A DNA stretch of 64,000 nucleotides from Odobenus rosmarus divergens (GCF_000321225.1 NW_004450944.1:1253299-1317298); one strand, 5' to 3'; positions 11,276-23,046 are shown, counted from the stretch's first letter. The notes: a model not told the origin generated them from the sequence alone. Numbers and translations: made by a program.

Positions 11276-11519
11276 TTAAGAAGTTCTATCTCTGTAATTA
11301 ATTATGATGTGCTGGGGTTAACAAGTTTGCACCCTGGCCATATATCAAGTTCATATATATATTACAGATTGGAAGTTGCATGAGCAATAAGCTTCACCAG
11401 CTTCACCCAGTGCAGGAGGGGACAAGCACAGGCTAATCTAACTCTGGGAAGATGGGAAGGAGAGGTCTTCTCCCTGTACAAAAGTCAAAAGAAGAGTCTA
11501 ATATGGCATCATGTTTTCT

Positions 11520-11683
11520 ATAAAAGGGCAGAAAATACATATTTTAGGTTTTGCAGGCCATACAGTCTCAAATGAACTACTGTACCAAAAAAGCAGCCAT
11601 GAACAACACAAAGAGTTGTTTTGTGTAAAACAGTAAAATCTTCTTTACAAAAACAGAGGTAGTTTGCTGAGCCCTGGCCTAAG
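11520..11683. repeat. hAT-type non-autonomous element
   Basis: ATATTTTAGGTTTTGCAGGC, then ATACAGTCTCAAATGAACTA, a degraded middle, and TAGTTTGCTGAGCCCTGGCC. Related copies of the same family lie near 54.89-55.07 kb and 62.11-62.32 kb. The last still shows inverted ends GGGGTTGGCAAA / GCTTGCTGACCCC. Confidence 0.6.
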
Positions 11684-12704
11684 AAATAGAGCCAGGAGCA
11701 GGGGCAGGGGTAGGGAACAGATTATAATGTTAGTTTCTTTAATCCCGAGGGTCAAAAAGAAAAAACAAGTATATTAAAGTCTCATAGGTATAAATGATAC
11801 ACGAATCACCCACTCTTTTCTATCAGGTAGGACAGAAATGACTCATTATTTCTTACCGAACATGCTAATCTTAGTTGACTTGCAGTATATGCCAGGAGCA
11901 TTGTGTTATGAAAAGGCCCAGAGGCTGTATTTCAGGTCCACAAGAAAGAGCACGGTGACTGATTAGCTATGTCTGCCTTGGGCAAAGGAAGGGAGAAAAA
12001 TGCAGTGTCAGGCGCCCCACACGTTTGTCATTTACTTTCCATAATGCCGCTACCTGTTTTCAATAACAATTAATTGTTGATGATTCAGGCTGCTTTTCAG
12101 ACACAGGTGTGAAAAATCTTCTGAATGCCTTTATAACCCAGTGATCTGATTGATATCTTCAAACATATCATCCCCAAAGTAAAAAGCTGGTCAATACAAT
12201 GAAGCTAGGAAAGACTAATCAAAATTGCCGAACCACTTTGTTTCAATTACAAGCATCCAACCAAATGACTTGTTTCAATTATAAGTATCAAACCAAATGA
12301 ATAATTCCATTAATCCCCTTGCAACAATATTTACCTGAGCAAGCACTTGGGCATTCCTGCAGCACGGATTCCTATCAGCGAAGGCTCTAGCATGTTAGTT
12401 GCCCCTCTCTGTGTTCAGAGCTAGGATGCAGAGACACAGAACTTTCCTACAGCGGGCACTGAAAAAACGTGAACTGCATTAATTAGCAATTATCTGCAGC
12501 TGAGCACACAGAGTCCTACCTAACTGCTAAGAGCAGCTGAAAATCTATTCAGCCAAAGAGCAAAGACTAAAGACTTAAAGAGTCCATGAAAATACATCTT
12601 TAGATAAAACGTACCACTCATTTTATTCTAATCCTCTTGATACCGAATTTTGAGACTTTGAGACTAGGAGACTTTGAGAGGTTCATTTTCTAATATTCTA
12701 TTTA
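11684..12704. other. Unique AT-rich block, candidate non-coding element
   Basis: No repeat family fits. The part from about 12000 to 12560 is dense in homeodomain-type core sites: CAATTAATTGTTGATGATT, GATTGATATC, TTCAATTACAAGC and GCATTAATTAGCAATTATC. It also carries an imperfect 32-bp tandem repeat at 12238-12301. Such clustering is typical of developmental enhancers, but cross-species conservation cannot be seen here. Confidence 0.35.
12238..12301. repeat. Imperfect 32-bp tandem duplication
   Basis: Copies 12238-12269 and 12270-12301 both read TTGTTTCAATTA, then AAG, then ATC and ACCAAATGA, with four or fewer differences. It is not part of any repeat family I recognise. Confidence 0.9.
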
Positions 12705-13020
12705 GACTTGCACTACCCAGGCTGGTAGCCACTAGCCACACTGGTCACTGCAGACATTGTGCCTTTCATCTAGATGAATTATTAAAGTCAAGTATCTGTA
12801 TATCTTCAGCTATTGCTGTTTAGCTTTATAAAGGAGACAATAAATATACAATTTTTACCTTTAGTAGAAAGAAGCTAGGAAATGAAGCTTTGGAAATGAA
12901 GCAAACCTAAGTCCCATTAGTCATCTTTCAAATTGTCTAGTGGCTATCTTACTGTATTATACAGTCCAGCTTACAGAACATGTCCATCACTGAAGAAGAT
13001 GCTATTGAACAGCACTGATT
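12705..13020. repeat. hAT DNA transposon remnant (MER58/MER63-like)
   Basis: Starts with GCACTACCCAGGCTGGTAGC and CACTAGCCACACTGGTCAC and ends GCTATTGAACAGCACTGATT. The inverse phrase TGTCTAGTGGCTATCTTACT lies near the right end. This is the partly palindromic layout of small hAT elements. Subfamily uncertain. Confidence 0.5.
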
Positions 13021-13849
13021 TAGACTAAAGTAGTAGATGCTACTAACAATTCCAACTCTGCCTGAGTGTTCTGAGTGTTGTTTCTCTCTAGAAGAGCACA
13101 CTCAGCCTAAGTGTAGGGTATTCCAGCAAACAAATTCTAGCCAACAAGAAGCAGTTCTCAACAAGTGACAGATGAGAATCAGTGGGCAAACACCCCATCT
13201 TCCTCACTTCCTAAGTTGGGCAACTCTGAGGAATGTTCCAGGTGACAAGGGAGTCCCATATGCCCACAGTGATCACCTGCCGTGAACACTCCTGTCACTG
13301 GCTTGACCGGGCTGGCTTCCAGAGGAACCCAACCAAGACAATTAACTACAATAGTTCACAAATCATAAGACAATCACATTTCCCTTGGCCTACAATGTTG
13401 GTGTTTGAAAACCTATTAATTTCACTGGTGAAAAAGATGGTCATTGATGGAGTCAATAAATGGGAGCTCCCAAAAGAAAATGTCATCTTACTTTATAGCA
13501 TTCTTTATTATTTTTATTTTTACTGTGTTGATATTTCTCTCAGCTTCATCATTTGCTTAATTGCTAAACCTACCTTTGAGTCATTTTAGCTGTTTCCAAA
13601 AACCAAACCATCCTCCAAAGACATATGACCCCATTGAGACTACAGAAGGCAATATGTCCCTGGTTTGAAAGCTTTCCCACCGTCCAGCTTAAGGACCTTT
13701 GGGCCCACATCAATCGTTAAAATTAGTTGTCCAAGTCCCATGGAGATGATGAGTACTCATTTGTAAATTCTGTTTCCTGCATGGCTTTTTAAAATTTGAT
13801 TTCTTCATAGTGAAACCTGTCTGCCTGTCTACTTCTCTTTGGCTATTTT
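13021..13849. other. Unique non-coding stretch
   Basis: A 118-codon frame lies at 13233-13589 (+). Its tail is a run of hydrophobic and aromatic residues caused by AT-rich sequence, and no domain is recognised. No repeats seen. Confidence 0.4.
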
Positions 13850-13960
13850 TTCTAACAGCTGTATTCAGATATAATTCACATATCATACAATTCACCCATT
13901 TAAAATGTGTAGTTCAACATGTTTTAGTATATTCACAGGGTTGTACAACTATCTCTCTTG
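13850..13960 (-). repeat. L1M 3'-end fragment, antisense
   Basis: GATATAATTCACATATCATA, CAATTCACCCATTTAAAATG and TTTTAGTATATTCACAGGG are the reversed form of the well-known L1M 3' region. Confidence 0.8.
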
Positions 13961-15484
13961 TCTTCTTTCTCCAAAATGGTAATAGGCAGTCAGCTCTCTC
14001 ACACACATTATTCCTGCTTGATGACCTGATGGCTACATCCAAAAATCAAAGTCACATTCACTGAAGGATCGCTTACTATCACTGAGCATAGAGAAAATAA
14101 GCAATAGTTATACTAGTATTGCTTTCTTCCTTTCCATTTTTCAAAAAATTACCATGTTCAATTATTGATTTATCTATTTATACTGAAAAAATATCATGAA
14201 GACTCAGGAACATTTTGTTTGCTCAACAAAATGCAAATTCACACACAAAAATGTATTCTTTTTAAAAATTCCATCCCTCCCTAGTTCTCTGATTCTTACT
14301 GATGCCACAAACCGCTTTGGTAAAGTACTTCCCTCTTCTTCCCACACTGCTCTTTGCAATAGTCTCCCACCTTCCCCCAGTCACTTTGAATCTGTTTGGG
14401 ACCATTTAAGCCCCCACCAGAATCTGCTTCCCAGACCCTAACTTGAGTTCCCTGTATAGTGGAAGAGTGCCATCGAGCAGCCAAACACATCCAGAGGGAA
14501 GATAAAAGGGCACCCCTCTGTATAACCATCACAAGATCTACCAGAACTGTTGACATCACAGGTAAATGTTTTTCCAGGGACATCCACTGTCCCACTGTGC
14601 AGCCGCCCAAACCCTAGACACACACACATGCACACACACAGCCTGAAGTTTGGGGTTTTATGAGGGTCTTAAAAAGAGTCTGCCCAATCTTTAAAGAATC
14701 AATCATTGCACTGAAGTGCCCTTTCCCTAAGCTCCATGATTCTGCTTTCTGGCAGGATGGTGCCTCAACAAAACATCCACCTAAGAGCTACAAGAACCCC
14801 ATCCCCGGGCCCCTTCAGTCTGCTAAAGAAAAACCACAGTTCACTGGATACCAGGAAGGGAAACAGGGCTATTCAGTGTCCTCTCTGGACTACAGAATTC
14901 CAAACTCCAAAAAGGGTGGCTGGTGGCAGATGGTGGGAAGCAGAAGCAGTGGTGGGAATCCATGAGCAAGAAGACTACAGTCTTTATTTCTTTTACAATA
15001 TTCCAGGTAGTGCCAGAGTGGTCACAGGGCTGATGTCTCCTTGACACCTCCTCCTATTTCTGGAGTTCTGGTGAGACCCCCAAATACTTCTCTGGAACCT
15101 CATAGTGGTTTTCTCCCCGTGGAATGGGGCCTCTTTAGTCATGTTCTGGGTTTCTATTTATTATTCCCCAACACTCAGGCCTGAAAGTAGCTCAAGAGAA
15201 AAAAAAAAAATTGGGGAGAGATACATTTTTGTCATTCTTGGCATGTGTCAAAATAATGTTGGAAAAAGAAATCTGGTCAATTTTTAGAGTTGCTGAGAAG
15301 CACTGAGCAACTGCACTGAAGATCTGTTTTGGTATTAAAGACAAAAAAGAGAGTGTGCTCATACAGACACCCTGGAGTCCCATAGATGTTCACACCAGTG
15401 GGGGCCATAGAGGGCACTGCCTCTCTGGGTCCCTCATGGAGGCTTCCTCCCCAATCAGCATCCCCCTACAAGTAATACTCCATG
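13961..15484. other. Unique non-coding stretch
   Basis: Includes a short CACACACACATGCACACACA run near 14617-14640 and an A-run near 15199-15210. Frames on the two strands at 14296-14610 and 14660-15044 overlap each other and show no known domain. Confidence 0.4.
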
Positions 15485-16045
15485 AGGTAACCAGAGTGGT
15501 CTTTGCAAACATGAATTCATTAATGTCACTTCCATTCTTTCAACCAACCATTGGATCCCCCTCCTATTTAGAATCAAATCCAAGCTCCCTACTATGGCCA
15601 ACAAGGCCCTAGATGGTCCTGCCCTGCCCCAGGTTCCAACTCCTTGTCCCTGTCCCTAACCCCTGGTCACAATGTCTTTTTCCTGTTCCTCAAGCATGCC
15701 ATCTCCCTCCTGCCAATGGGCCTTTGCAGTGGCTGGTCCTTCAGCCTGGAAATTTCTTCCCTGGGCAGATATAGGACTGACTCCTTCCCGCAATCAAGTT
15801 ACCATTCCCCCCATGGCCCTCGGTATAAATAGGACCCCTCCCACTGACCCCCATCACCACCTTATGACCAGGTTGCCCTTCTCTGAACATCGATTACCAT
15901 CTGACACCTTCGTGTGGATCTTTGTGTATTCCTCTATTCTGTCATCTCCCCCTAGAGCAGAAGCTTCCTGAGAACCAGGGGTTTGTCTGCATGCCTCACA
16001 GCCTGGGAAACCCATGCTCAATGAATTCTGCATGAATGGGTGGAT
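15485..16045 (+). mobile_element. L2 LINE 3' portion
   Basis: Reads in sense L2 order: AACCAGAGTGGTCTTTGCAA, GCCAACAAGGCCCTAGATGG, GTTCCTCAAGCATGCCATCT, GGGCCTTTGCAGTGGCTGG, TCAGCCTGGAAATTTCTTCC, and finally TGCTCAATGAATTCTGCATG. No ORF is intact. Ancient and inactive. Confidence 0.88.
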
Positions 16046-16064
16046 CAATCAAGCCTTCAACAAA

Positions 16065-17200
16065 GGATCTTTAACTTTTCTTTGGAAGCAATTTCAAACT
16101 TACATACAAATTGAAGTAGTGCATCGAACTCCCATAAACCCTTTTCCCTATTGTCAATATTCTGTTCCATTTACTTTATCATTCTATTTATCCATCTACG
16201 TAATTTCTATCTATATCCATCTATCCTTCTATCCATCCATCCGTCACTATTTCTGAACTGTTCCAGAGTAAGTTGCAAACATCATGTGTCTATACCCTAA
16301 ACAATTCAGTGCTTATTTTTCAACAAAAGGACATTCTTTTACGTGACCATGGCACACTCATGAACTTTGTAAGTTTACTATTGATATAATTTTTCTGTCT
16401 AGCCTACTGTCCATATTCAAACATTGTCAACTGACCCAGTCATGTCTGTTAGAACACCTTCCCCCACCAGTACAGGATCTGGTCAAGATCTGTGCTTACC
16501 TGTACTGTCTTCCCAGTCTCCTCTACGCTGGGGCAGCTCGTCAACCTTCCTGTTGCTCATGACATCAGCATTTTTGATGCTGATTTCTGATGCAATTCCT
16601 TGTTTGGGATTTTCTGGTACTTCCTTATAATTAGATTTGGGTTGTGTCCTCCTGGTGAGAACACCATGGAGGCAAAAGTGCCTTCTGGGGTATCACTTCT
16701 GCAGGGTACTGTGACCACCTGGTCTCATCGGTGATGTTCACTTTGATCAAGGTGATTTCAGTAAATATGGTGTTGGATTTATCCACTTAGTTACTTTTGT
16801 CTCTCTTGCTGCTTAGAAGCAATTTATGGGGAGGTAGTTTAAGAGCAGGCAAATATCCTCTTCCTCATCAACTCTATCCCTGGATTTTGCACCTACTGGT
16901 AACTTTCACCTGATTCAATCCTTACTGTGATGACTGCAAAATTATGATTTTTCCTAATCCAGCACCTTTTCTACAATAACCAATCAGTACTCAGCATTCA
17001 AATGTAAGCAAGAGCCTTCCCTCCTCCCAGATTTGTTTCTTTACTGGTTTATCTATTTATTATAAACTGGTTTATCTATTTATTATAAGCATGGGATCGT
17101 GGATTCTTACTTTTTATACTTCATTCCTATCCTCATATGTTTTGGTACTCAAACTGTCCCAGATTTGTCCCAGTAGAGCCCCTTCAAGCAGGGTCCTATG
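16065..17200 (-). mobile_element. L1M (L1ME-type) 3' portion, antisense
   Basis: The T-rich plus strand reads as a reversed old L1 3' end: GGAAGCAATTTCAAACTTAC, CCAGAGTAAGTTGCAAACAT, AAAGGACATTCTTTTACGTG, CTGATGCAATTCCTTGTTTG, ATTTATGGGGAGGTAGTTT, then ACTCAAACTGTCCCAGATTT. A perfect 23-bp tandem duplication lies inside it, and an (ATCT/ATCC)n run lies at 16185-16247. Confidence 0.85.
17043..17088. repeat. Perfect 23-bp tandem duplication
   Basis: Two exact copies, 17043-17065 and 17066-17088, each starting ACTGGTTTATCTATTTAT. It lies within the antisense L1M remnant, in an AT-rich segment. Confidence 0.97.
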
Positions 17201-17309
17201 TTAAGGTAGCTAATTTTTAAATATATTCATTAGACCCTGGCTGGTTGAAAGATGCCTTCTTTACCCTAAAGTTTGACTTAATGGAGACATAAGCATTCCT
17301 CCTTGTAGT

Positions 17310-17605
17310 GATTTCAGGCTGCTATAACAAAATACCATAGACTCAACAGCTTAAAGAACAAATATTTATTTCTCACAGTTTTGGAGGCTAGAGGTCCAAG
17401 GTCAAGGTGCCATCAGATTCAGTGTCTGTCTGGAGAGCCCTATTCCTGGCTACCATCTCACTGTGGGGGAGGGCTCTGAGCTCTTCCTTTTATTATAAGG
17501 GTGCTAAATCTATCAGGGAGGCTTTAACCCCATCACCTCATCTAAATCTAATTAGTGCTTCAACATACGAATTTGGGGAGACACAAACATGCAGTCTGTA
17601 GCATC
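17310..17605 (-). mobile_element. MaLR (MLT1-type) solo LTR, antisense
   Basis: GGCTGCTATAACAAAATACC, ATTTATTTCTCACAGTTTTG, GAGGCTAGAGGTCCAAGGTC, CATCACCTCATCTAAATC and GAATTTGGGGAGACACAAAC give the reverse complement of an MLT1 LTR. Same group as the copy near 7.7-8.1 kb. Confidence 0.85.
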
Positions 17606-18755
17606 CCACATGGAGTCTCTGGACAGTTGGGGGATCATCTCATTGGCTAAGCCACAACTCTGTAAAGTCCCTGTCCACCTCCTCAGGAGCCATGAAACCA
17701 GACCCATGGGGTCTGACAGTATTCAGACCCAGAGCCTGACAGACCCTCCTCTGCCAGCCCTGCCCAGGGAAACCTTTGGACAAGAGATACTGATACCTCG
17801 TCCCCCAAAACAGCTAAAACAATTCCTCATTAAGGCCTAATTGTATTTCCGAATAAAAGTGTGTGACGTGGTTATCCCAAGAATCACACTACAATGAATG
17901 TGTATAAGATGGTCTATGATGCATATTAGAGTCCTTTTCAATAAAAATCATGTTTAGGGACTCTAGAGTATCAAAACACTGATTCAACCAGCTCAAGGGG
18001 TGTCCAGTATGTGACAGGGCTCCAAGCTGGAACAAGGAATATCTCACATATGTCAGATCACGGAGAGTCCATGTGTGCTGCCAAGGTCAAACTCCTGACC
18101 TTGAAACAGCACAGGTAAAAGGAGAGCACTCACTATGTATTAGGTAGACAGGATGAGCCAAACAGCAAACTCAGGACTCATGAACATGTTTTTGACTACA
18201 AATTAATTGACCTCAGTCATTTAGCTCTGAAGGGGAAGACTTATTTCTGGAGTAGAAAATCTAGGAGAGGTCTTATTTGTTCCCCAAGGAACGATTCTAC
18301 ACCTCCCACTGTCCTGTAAATTGATTAACAAATTCAATAACAGTAAACTCAAAATAGCCTTCATAGCTACCCAGTGGAATACAACAATCAAACATTATGA
18401 GGAACAAAGTAAGAGAACAGGCTTATCTGTTGAGCACTGCCATATGTTTACACACACCCAATGAACAGAACAAAACTGGAGCTCAAGGATGTCTACCTGT
18501 GTGTCTCCCAGAGGAATAAGGACTCTTCCAATCTACTGATAAGAAGGGAAGACACACCTGTGGAATGAAGTAGAATGAAGTACAACAAATGTATTAAGTA
18601 AAAAAGAAAAAGACCCTGAGAAGTCAATACGTTCAGCTGAACAGAGATGGAAATTCCATTACTATACAAATATATTCTTGGTTGTTTTTTTTTTTCCCAA
18701 CCAGCAAAAATTCTTCTTATTCCCACTTTTCCTATGAGGTACTATACTATTTCTC
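17606..18755. other. Unique non-coding stretch
   Basis: No gene or repeat recognised. Short poly-T near 18684-18696. Minus-strand frames at 18493-18925 run through this A/T-rich part and into the L2 copy, and are chance frames. Confidence 0.4.
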
Positions 18756-18759
18756 TTCA

Positions 18760-20068
18760 CCCTTTTGTAACAAAACTTCTCAAAAGAGTTGCCTATATGA
18801 TCTGCCTCCAATTCTTGCCCTCCCTTCTTCCTTGAACCCATTCCAATCAGAATTTTGTCCCCACCAGCATTGAGACTGCTCCTGTACATGTCACCAAAGA
18901 CACCGGATGTGTGGGCAGCATTCAATCCCCTTGTTTACTTCCTTCTCTCTGGGTGCTGGGCTTCTATGTCTGACCACACCATCTGGCTCACCTCCCCTGT
19001 GGCTGGCTGCTCCCCTCAGTCTCCTTTTCTGGCTCCCAGTAGGGCCCCTCTCTGTCCATGCTCACTCCATAGGGGATCTCCTCCATCTCATGGCTATAAA
19101 TATAAGCCTCTATATGCTGAATTCCCAGTTCAGATCTCAAGCCTTAACCCGTCAACTGACCTTCAAGTGCACACTTCAGCCTCCTACTCATTAATTCTAC
19201 TTGGATGCCTAGTATGCATCTCCAAATCGATATTTTCAAGAGGGAACACCATATCATCTCCCCAACAAAGCCTCCTATACCAGCTGCCTCACCCACTCTT
19301 GCTCACGTCAAGAATACTAGATTCTTCTATTTCTATCTCATCCACATCTATTCCTTCAGGAAACCCTGTTGTTGTTGTCTTCAAAATGTAGCCAGGACCA
19401 TCTTAATAGTCTCCTAAGACTTTACTTTCTACCCTTGCTCCCTTCATTGTATTATCAACCTGACATTCCAGTTGATTCTTTGAAAACATAACCCTGGCAA
19501 CATAACTTCTCAGAGCAAGAAATGGCTCCCCAACCACAGGAAAAGCCAAAGACCTCCACTGGTCTCCAAGGCCCTAAATGATCTGGTTCTGCCTCCCCCC
19601 TCTGACCTTCCTCCTGCTTCTCTCCTCCTCCCTCAGTCTGCTCCAGCCACCTTGACTCTGCACCATCCCGTGCACACATCCAGCATGCTTCCACCTCGGG
19701 GTCTTTGTGTTTGCTGTCCCTCTGCCTGCACTGCTCACCCTCAGATATCTCCATGGCTCCCTCCTGCACTTTCTTCAGAGGTGATTAAAATAACACCTTC
19801 TCAAAGACTTCTACCTTGATTAAAATTTGCAACCCACCCTGGTCCCTCTTTATCTTGTTCACTTTTTTCACACCATCTATCACTTTCTAGCAAATTTGAC
19901 ATTTACTTGTGTTTGTCTGCTGTTTGTCTTGACCACACCCTCCCCCAGCCTGGATGCAAGCTCCATGAGGATAGGAATTTTGGCTTTTTTGTTCCTTGTC
20001 CTCATGTCCCAGAACACATAGTGGGTGATGCAGAGTGGGTGCCCAATAAATATATACTGAATGAACAG
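18760..20068 (+). mobile_element. Long L2 LINE copy (reverse transcriptase to 3' end)
   Basis: About 1.3 kb in sense orientation. Landmarks are CTTCTCAAAAGAGTTGCCTA, TTTTGTCCCCACCAGCATTG, CTCATGGCTATAAATATAAG, CTCCAAGGCCCTAAATGATC, AAGCTCCATGAGGATAGGAA and CCCAATAAATATATACTGAA. The 178-codon frame at 18855-19391 is a relic of the L2 polymerase: residues KYKPLYAEFPVQISSL sit where the catalytic Y-A-D-D box and following strand are expected. The two aspartates are lost and the flanking frames are broken, so this is a dead copy. Mammalian L2 elements are long extinct. Confidence 0.88.
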
Positions 20069-20709
20069 GTCTCTACAGAATCTTGTAGAAAAGTGGACAG
20101 AATAAGGAATACACATTTAAACCATTAAAGTATGGTGAGCCAAGAATGCAGAGGGTCCTGAGGCCAGGGAGCCGACAAATTCAAATCAGTACAATCCTAA
20201 TGCTATTACGACCACAAAGACATATATAAGAGGAGTAAAATAGTTAGGAAGGACAGAACAGCATGTCTTGAAGCAAGCTCCACTTGGGAGCACAGTGTGG
20301 AAGGCTCCACTGAAGTCTGAGTTTGGAGGACATCAGGTTTCACACTGAGACTCTGAGCAGCATCTGGGTATGGCACACACAGGTTTCTCTTCTTCATTCT
20401 GCAGAAGTCTGTGCAGGTAACAAATCTCATGATTGCACACCCATGTCATCTCATACGTTCCATTCACTGGCAGCTCTAGCCGGGGGGTTCGTGCATGGTA
20501 AATGAAAAAAGGTCTTTCTCTCAGTGACCAGTGTGCTGTGCCTTTCAGCAACAAAGCAACTGTAGTTATGTGCTGCTCTGTCCCTCTCCAGCCCAGCCAC
20601 GAAATGGGAAGACACAGGGAGTCAACAATGACCTTCTCAAAAGCTGGAAAAACTCAAGGTATTTCCCTTAATCTACCACTCCAGCAATCATGAGAGGAGA
20701 AGCCTTTAA
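20069..20709. other. Unique non-coding stretch
   Basis: Overlapping short frames on both strands near 20206-20693 have no recognisable domain. No repeat seen. Confidence 0.4.
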
Positions 20710-20723
20710 AAATTCTTTTCCCA

Positions 20724-20922
20724 GGACGCCTGGGTGACTCAGTCGGTTCAGTGTCTGACTCTTGATTTCAGCTCAGGTCATGATCTCAGGGTCATGAGAT
20801 CAAGCCCTGCGTCAGGCTCCATGCTGGGCATGTGTGGAACCTGCTTAAGATTCTCTCTCTCCTTCTAGTTCTGGCCCTCCCCCTCCCCACTCCCCTTCTC
20901 TCTCTAAAAAAGAAAAGAAAAG
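20724..20922 (+). repeat. Can-SINE (older type)
   Basis: GGACGCCTGGGTGACTCAGTC, CAGGTCATGATCTCAGGGTC, GATCAAGCCCTGCGTCAGGC, then a pyrimidine arm and AAAGAAAAGAAAAG tail. A 14-bp target-site duplication with one mismatch lies at 20710-20723 (AAATTCTTTTCCCA) and 20923-20936 (AAATTCTCTTCCCA). Confidence 0.95.
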
Positions 20923-20936
20923 AAATTCTCTTCCCA

Positions 20937-22079
20937 TTGTGTGAATCACAACAGAACAAAATGATCCAATACTGGGTATAGTTAAATATTAATAGGATAT
21001 TTTAAAAATAAAATTAAAGAAATAAAGAAATGTTAATCAAAATAAATGTAGGGAACAGTAAATGGTCAGGCCACATCTCTCTCCTGGTGCAAAGTCTGGT
21101 TCTAATGAGTTGGCAGGATTTATTTTTCCTGGCCTTCCAAAGTATCCATTTCTGTAAACAAAGGAAACAAGCTTTGCCCTGTGTTAAAAAAAGGAAAACT
21201 GAATGTGCTGGCAATTCTCCCTCTGTCCCTCCTGACCCAAAACCCACAGGCACCCCACTCTTGATAGCAAGAGTGCCCTAAAAGGCCAGACCCAGCTCCC
21301 TTGGCCTTTGGCTTCCTGGTGGATTTGGCCAATGGTAGGAGACTAAAGGTTGAGAGACCATGACACTTATTTCCCCCTCATTCTCTCCTGGCCCAGAGCT
21401 TCCACCAAGTCCCCCCCGCCTCCATAGCCCACAGCTCAGTGTTGGGATGTCTCTTGCCCCTCCTTGCTCTCTTAGGAAGAGGGGTGGTGATGGCCCCTTG
21501 CCACGGCTACTCTCTGAAAGCTTTAGCATCTCTTCTTGGTTCCCCATCCTGCCCACTTCTTGGTAAAAATACATCCCTTTTGAAACTACCCCCCAGTCAC
21601 CTCTTTGGAGCATACCATCTGTTGTTTCCCAGACTCTGGCTGAAGGAAGAATGCATGTTCCAAGAGGAATACCACATTCTGAGGGAAACACAGCCCTACA
21701 GCCCTGGCAGCCATGCCTTGTCTCCCATGCAGTGGTGAGGAAGGAGCAGGACTCGTGGACTGGCCACCAACTCCGCAAACGGGCAGGGGCCGTCCGCCCA
21801 GGTCAGTGCTCAGGGCTGCAGTCTGGGCTCCTTCTCTCTTTTCTGGGGGTGGGGTGGGGTGGGAATGCCACTTTGACCTAAAGGCCGCCTAAGCTATTTC
21901 AGGAATGCAAGAGAATAATGAGTAGGAGTAAGAATGAGAAGGTGTCATCTCAAGGGGAAAAAAAAAAAGCCCCACCTTCCATTCACCTCCAGGAGCTGTC
22001 ACAACAGAGAAAAGCTGTGCTTCTGGAATGTCAGCTGCCTGGGTAAAGATTGAAAAGTGAACATACCAGGAAGATTAAG
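20937..22079. other. Unique non-coding stretch
   Basis: A 166-codon minus-strand frame at 21278-21778 overlaps several plus-strand frames. It has no known domain and no splice context. G-rich run near 21844-21861 and A-run near 21958-21968. Confidence 0.4.
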
Positions 22080-22700
22080 TCACCAAACAAAAGCCTGAGA
22101 TGTTCCCCAGGACAGCATGTGTCACAATATTAATGCAAATATCACATTGCATTAAAGTCTTGGGGAAAAATAAGATAATTGACTCCCCCCCATTTCCAGC
22201 TGCATAATTGACATTCTATAGACATAGCCTAAAGGCATCTCATTAAGAGCCAACAACTTGATTTTTTCTGATTATACGGATGAGTAAAGATGTCAAACCA
22301 TCCTGGTGTGCAGTCAGGAAAGGGTGATGACCAGCATGGCTGCCACCACAGAGCCCTGTGAGCGGGAGGACTGGCGGACTTGGGGGTTTGTGGGATTGTA
22401 ACACCTCTCGGTGTGAATCAGAGAGAGCCGCGTTCTTAAAACCAGAACTTCCTACTCCTCAATTAGAGCAGTGAAAATGCTCCCCGGTCATCGTCAAAGG
22501 GTTTATAACTGATAATATGTTTGCAGCCCCATCTCGCTGCAGATACGATCAGTACGCAAGAAAAACATTAAAACTAAAAACGGTTTCGAACTGATCCGAG
22601 TGCGGCTTTCACAGCAAGGAAAGCAGCATTCTGGCGAACTTGCCCTCCTCTGTGAGGAGAAAGGCCAGTCCCATGTGCCCTCTGACACTCATTTGTAACT
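22080..22700. other. Unique CpG-retaining block, candidate regulatory element
   Basis: No repeat family fits. It combines AT-rich homeodomain/POU-like stretches (ACAATATTAATGCAAATATC; TGCATTAAAG) with unusually many preserved CpG sites further right: CTCTCGGTG, GAGCCGCGTTC, CCCCGGTCATCGTC, ATACGATCAGTACGCAAG, ACGGTTTCGAACTGATCCG. In CpG-depleted mammalian DNA this suggests constraint or lasting hypomethylation. No coding frame or splice pair explains it. Confidence 0.4.
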
Positions 22701-22814
22701 TATCCATTATAGCAGACAGCCAGGAGATTTCCAATGACTGAAATAAGTGGAATTATTTTGAAGTGTTCCAAGGCCAGATCATCAGAGCTACCAAATATGT
22801 TCCATAATCAAAAC

Positions 22815-22930
22815 TGATGTTTTCTGAGCTCTTATCCTGCACCAGGTGTTGTTGCACTAGGAACTTTCTGGGCCTGATCTCACCTGCCTCTCAGCCACCC
22901 TGTAAGACAGATATTCATCTTATCTGTGAC
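22815..22930 (-). repeat. MIR fragment
   Basis: TGAGCTCTTATCCTGCACCA, GCCTGATCTCACCTGCCTCT and CACCCTGTAAGACAGATATT follow the antisense MIR core. Confidence 0.7.
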
Positions 22931-23046
22931 ATACTAGAAAGCAACTATTCTTAATTCAGTTAGACTGGTTTGAAACACTTGTGATGGTGTTAATAACAGT
23001 AACATCAATTAAATGGTCTGCAGAACAATTAAAAAACAGTGCTTCA

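Noticed and set aside
21278..21778. 166-codon minus-strand frame as a gene
   Set aside because: Overlaps several frames on the other strand. Low-complexity glycine/proline-rich product from GC-rich DNA, with no domain.
22339..22690. Processed pseudogene in the CpG-rich block
   Set aside because: No continuous frame, A-tail or target duplication was found, so a regulatory reading fits better.
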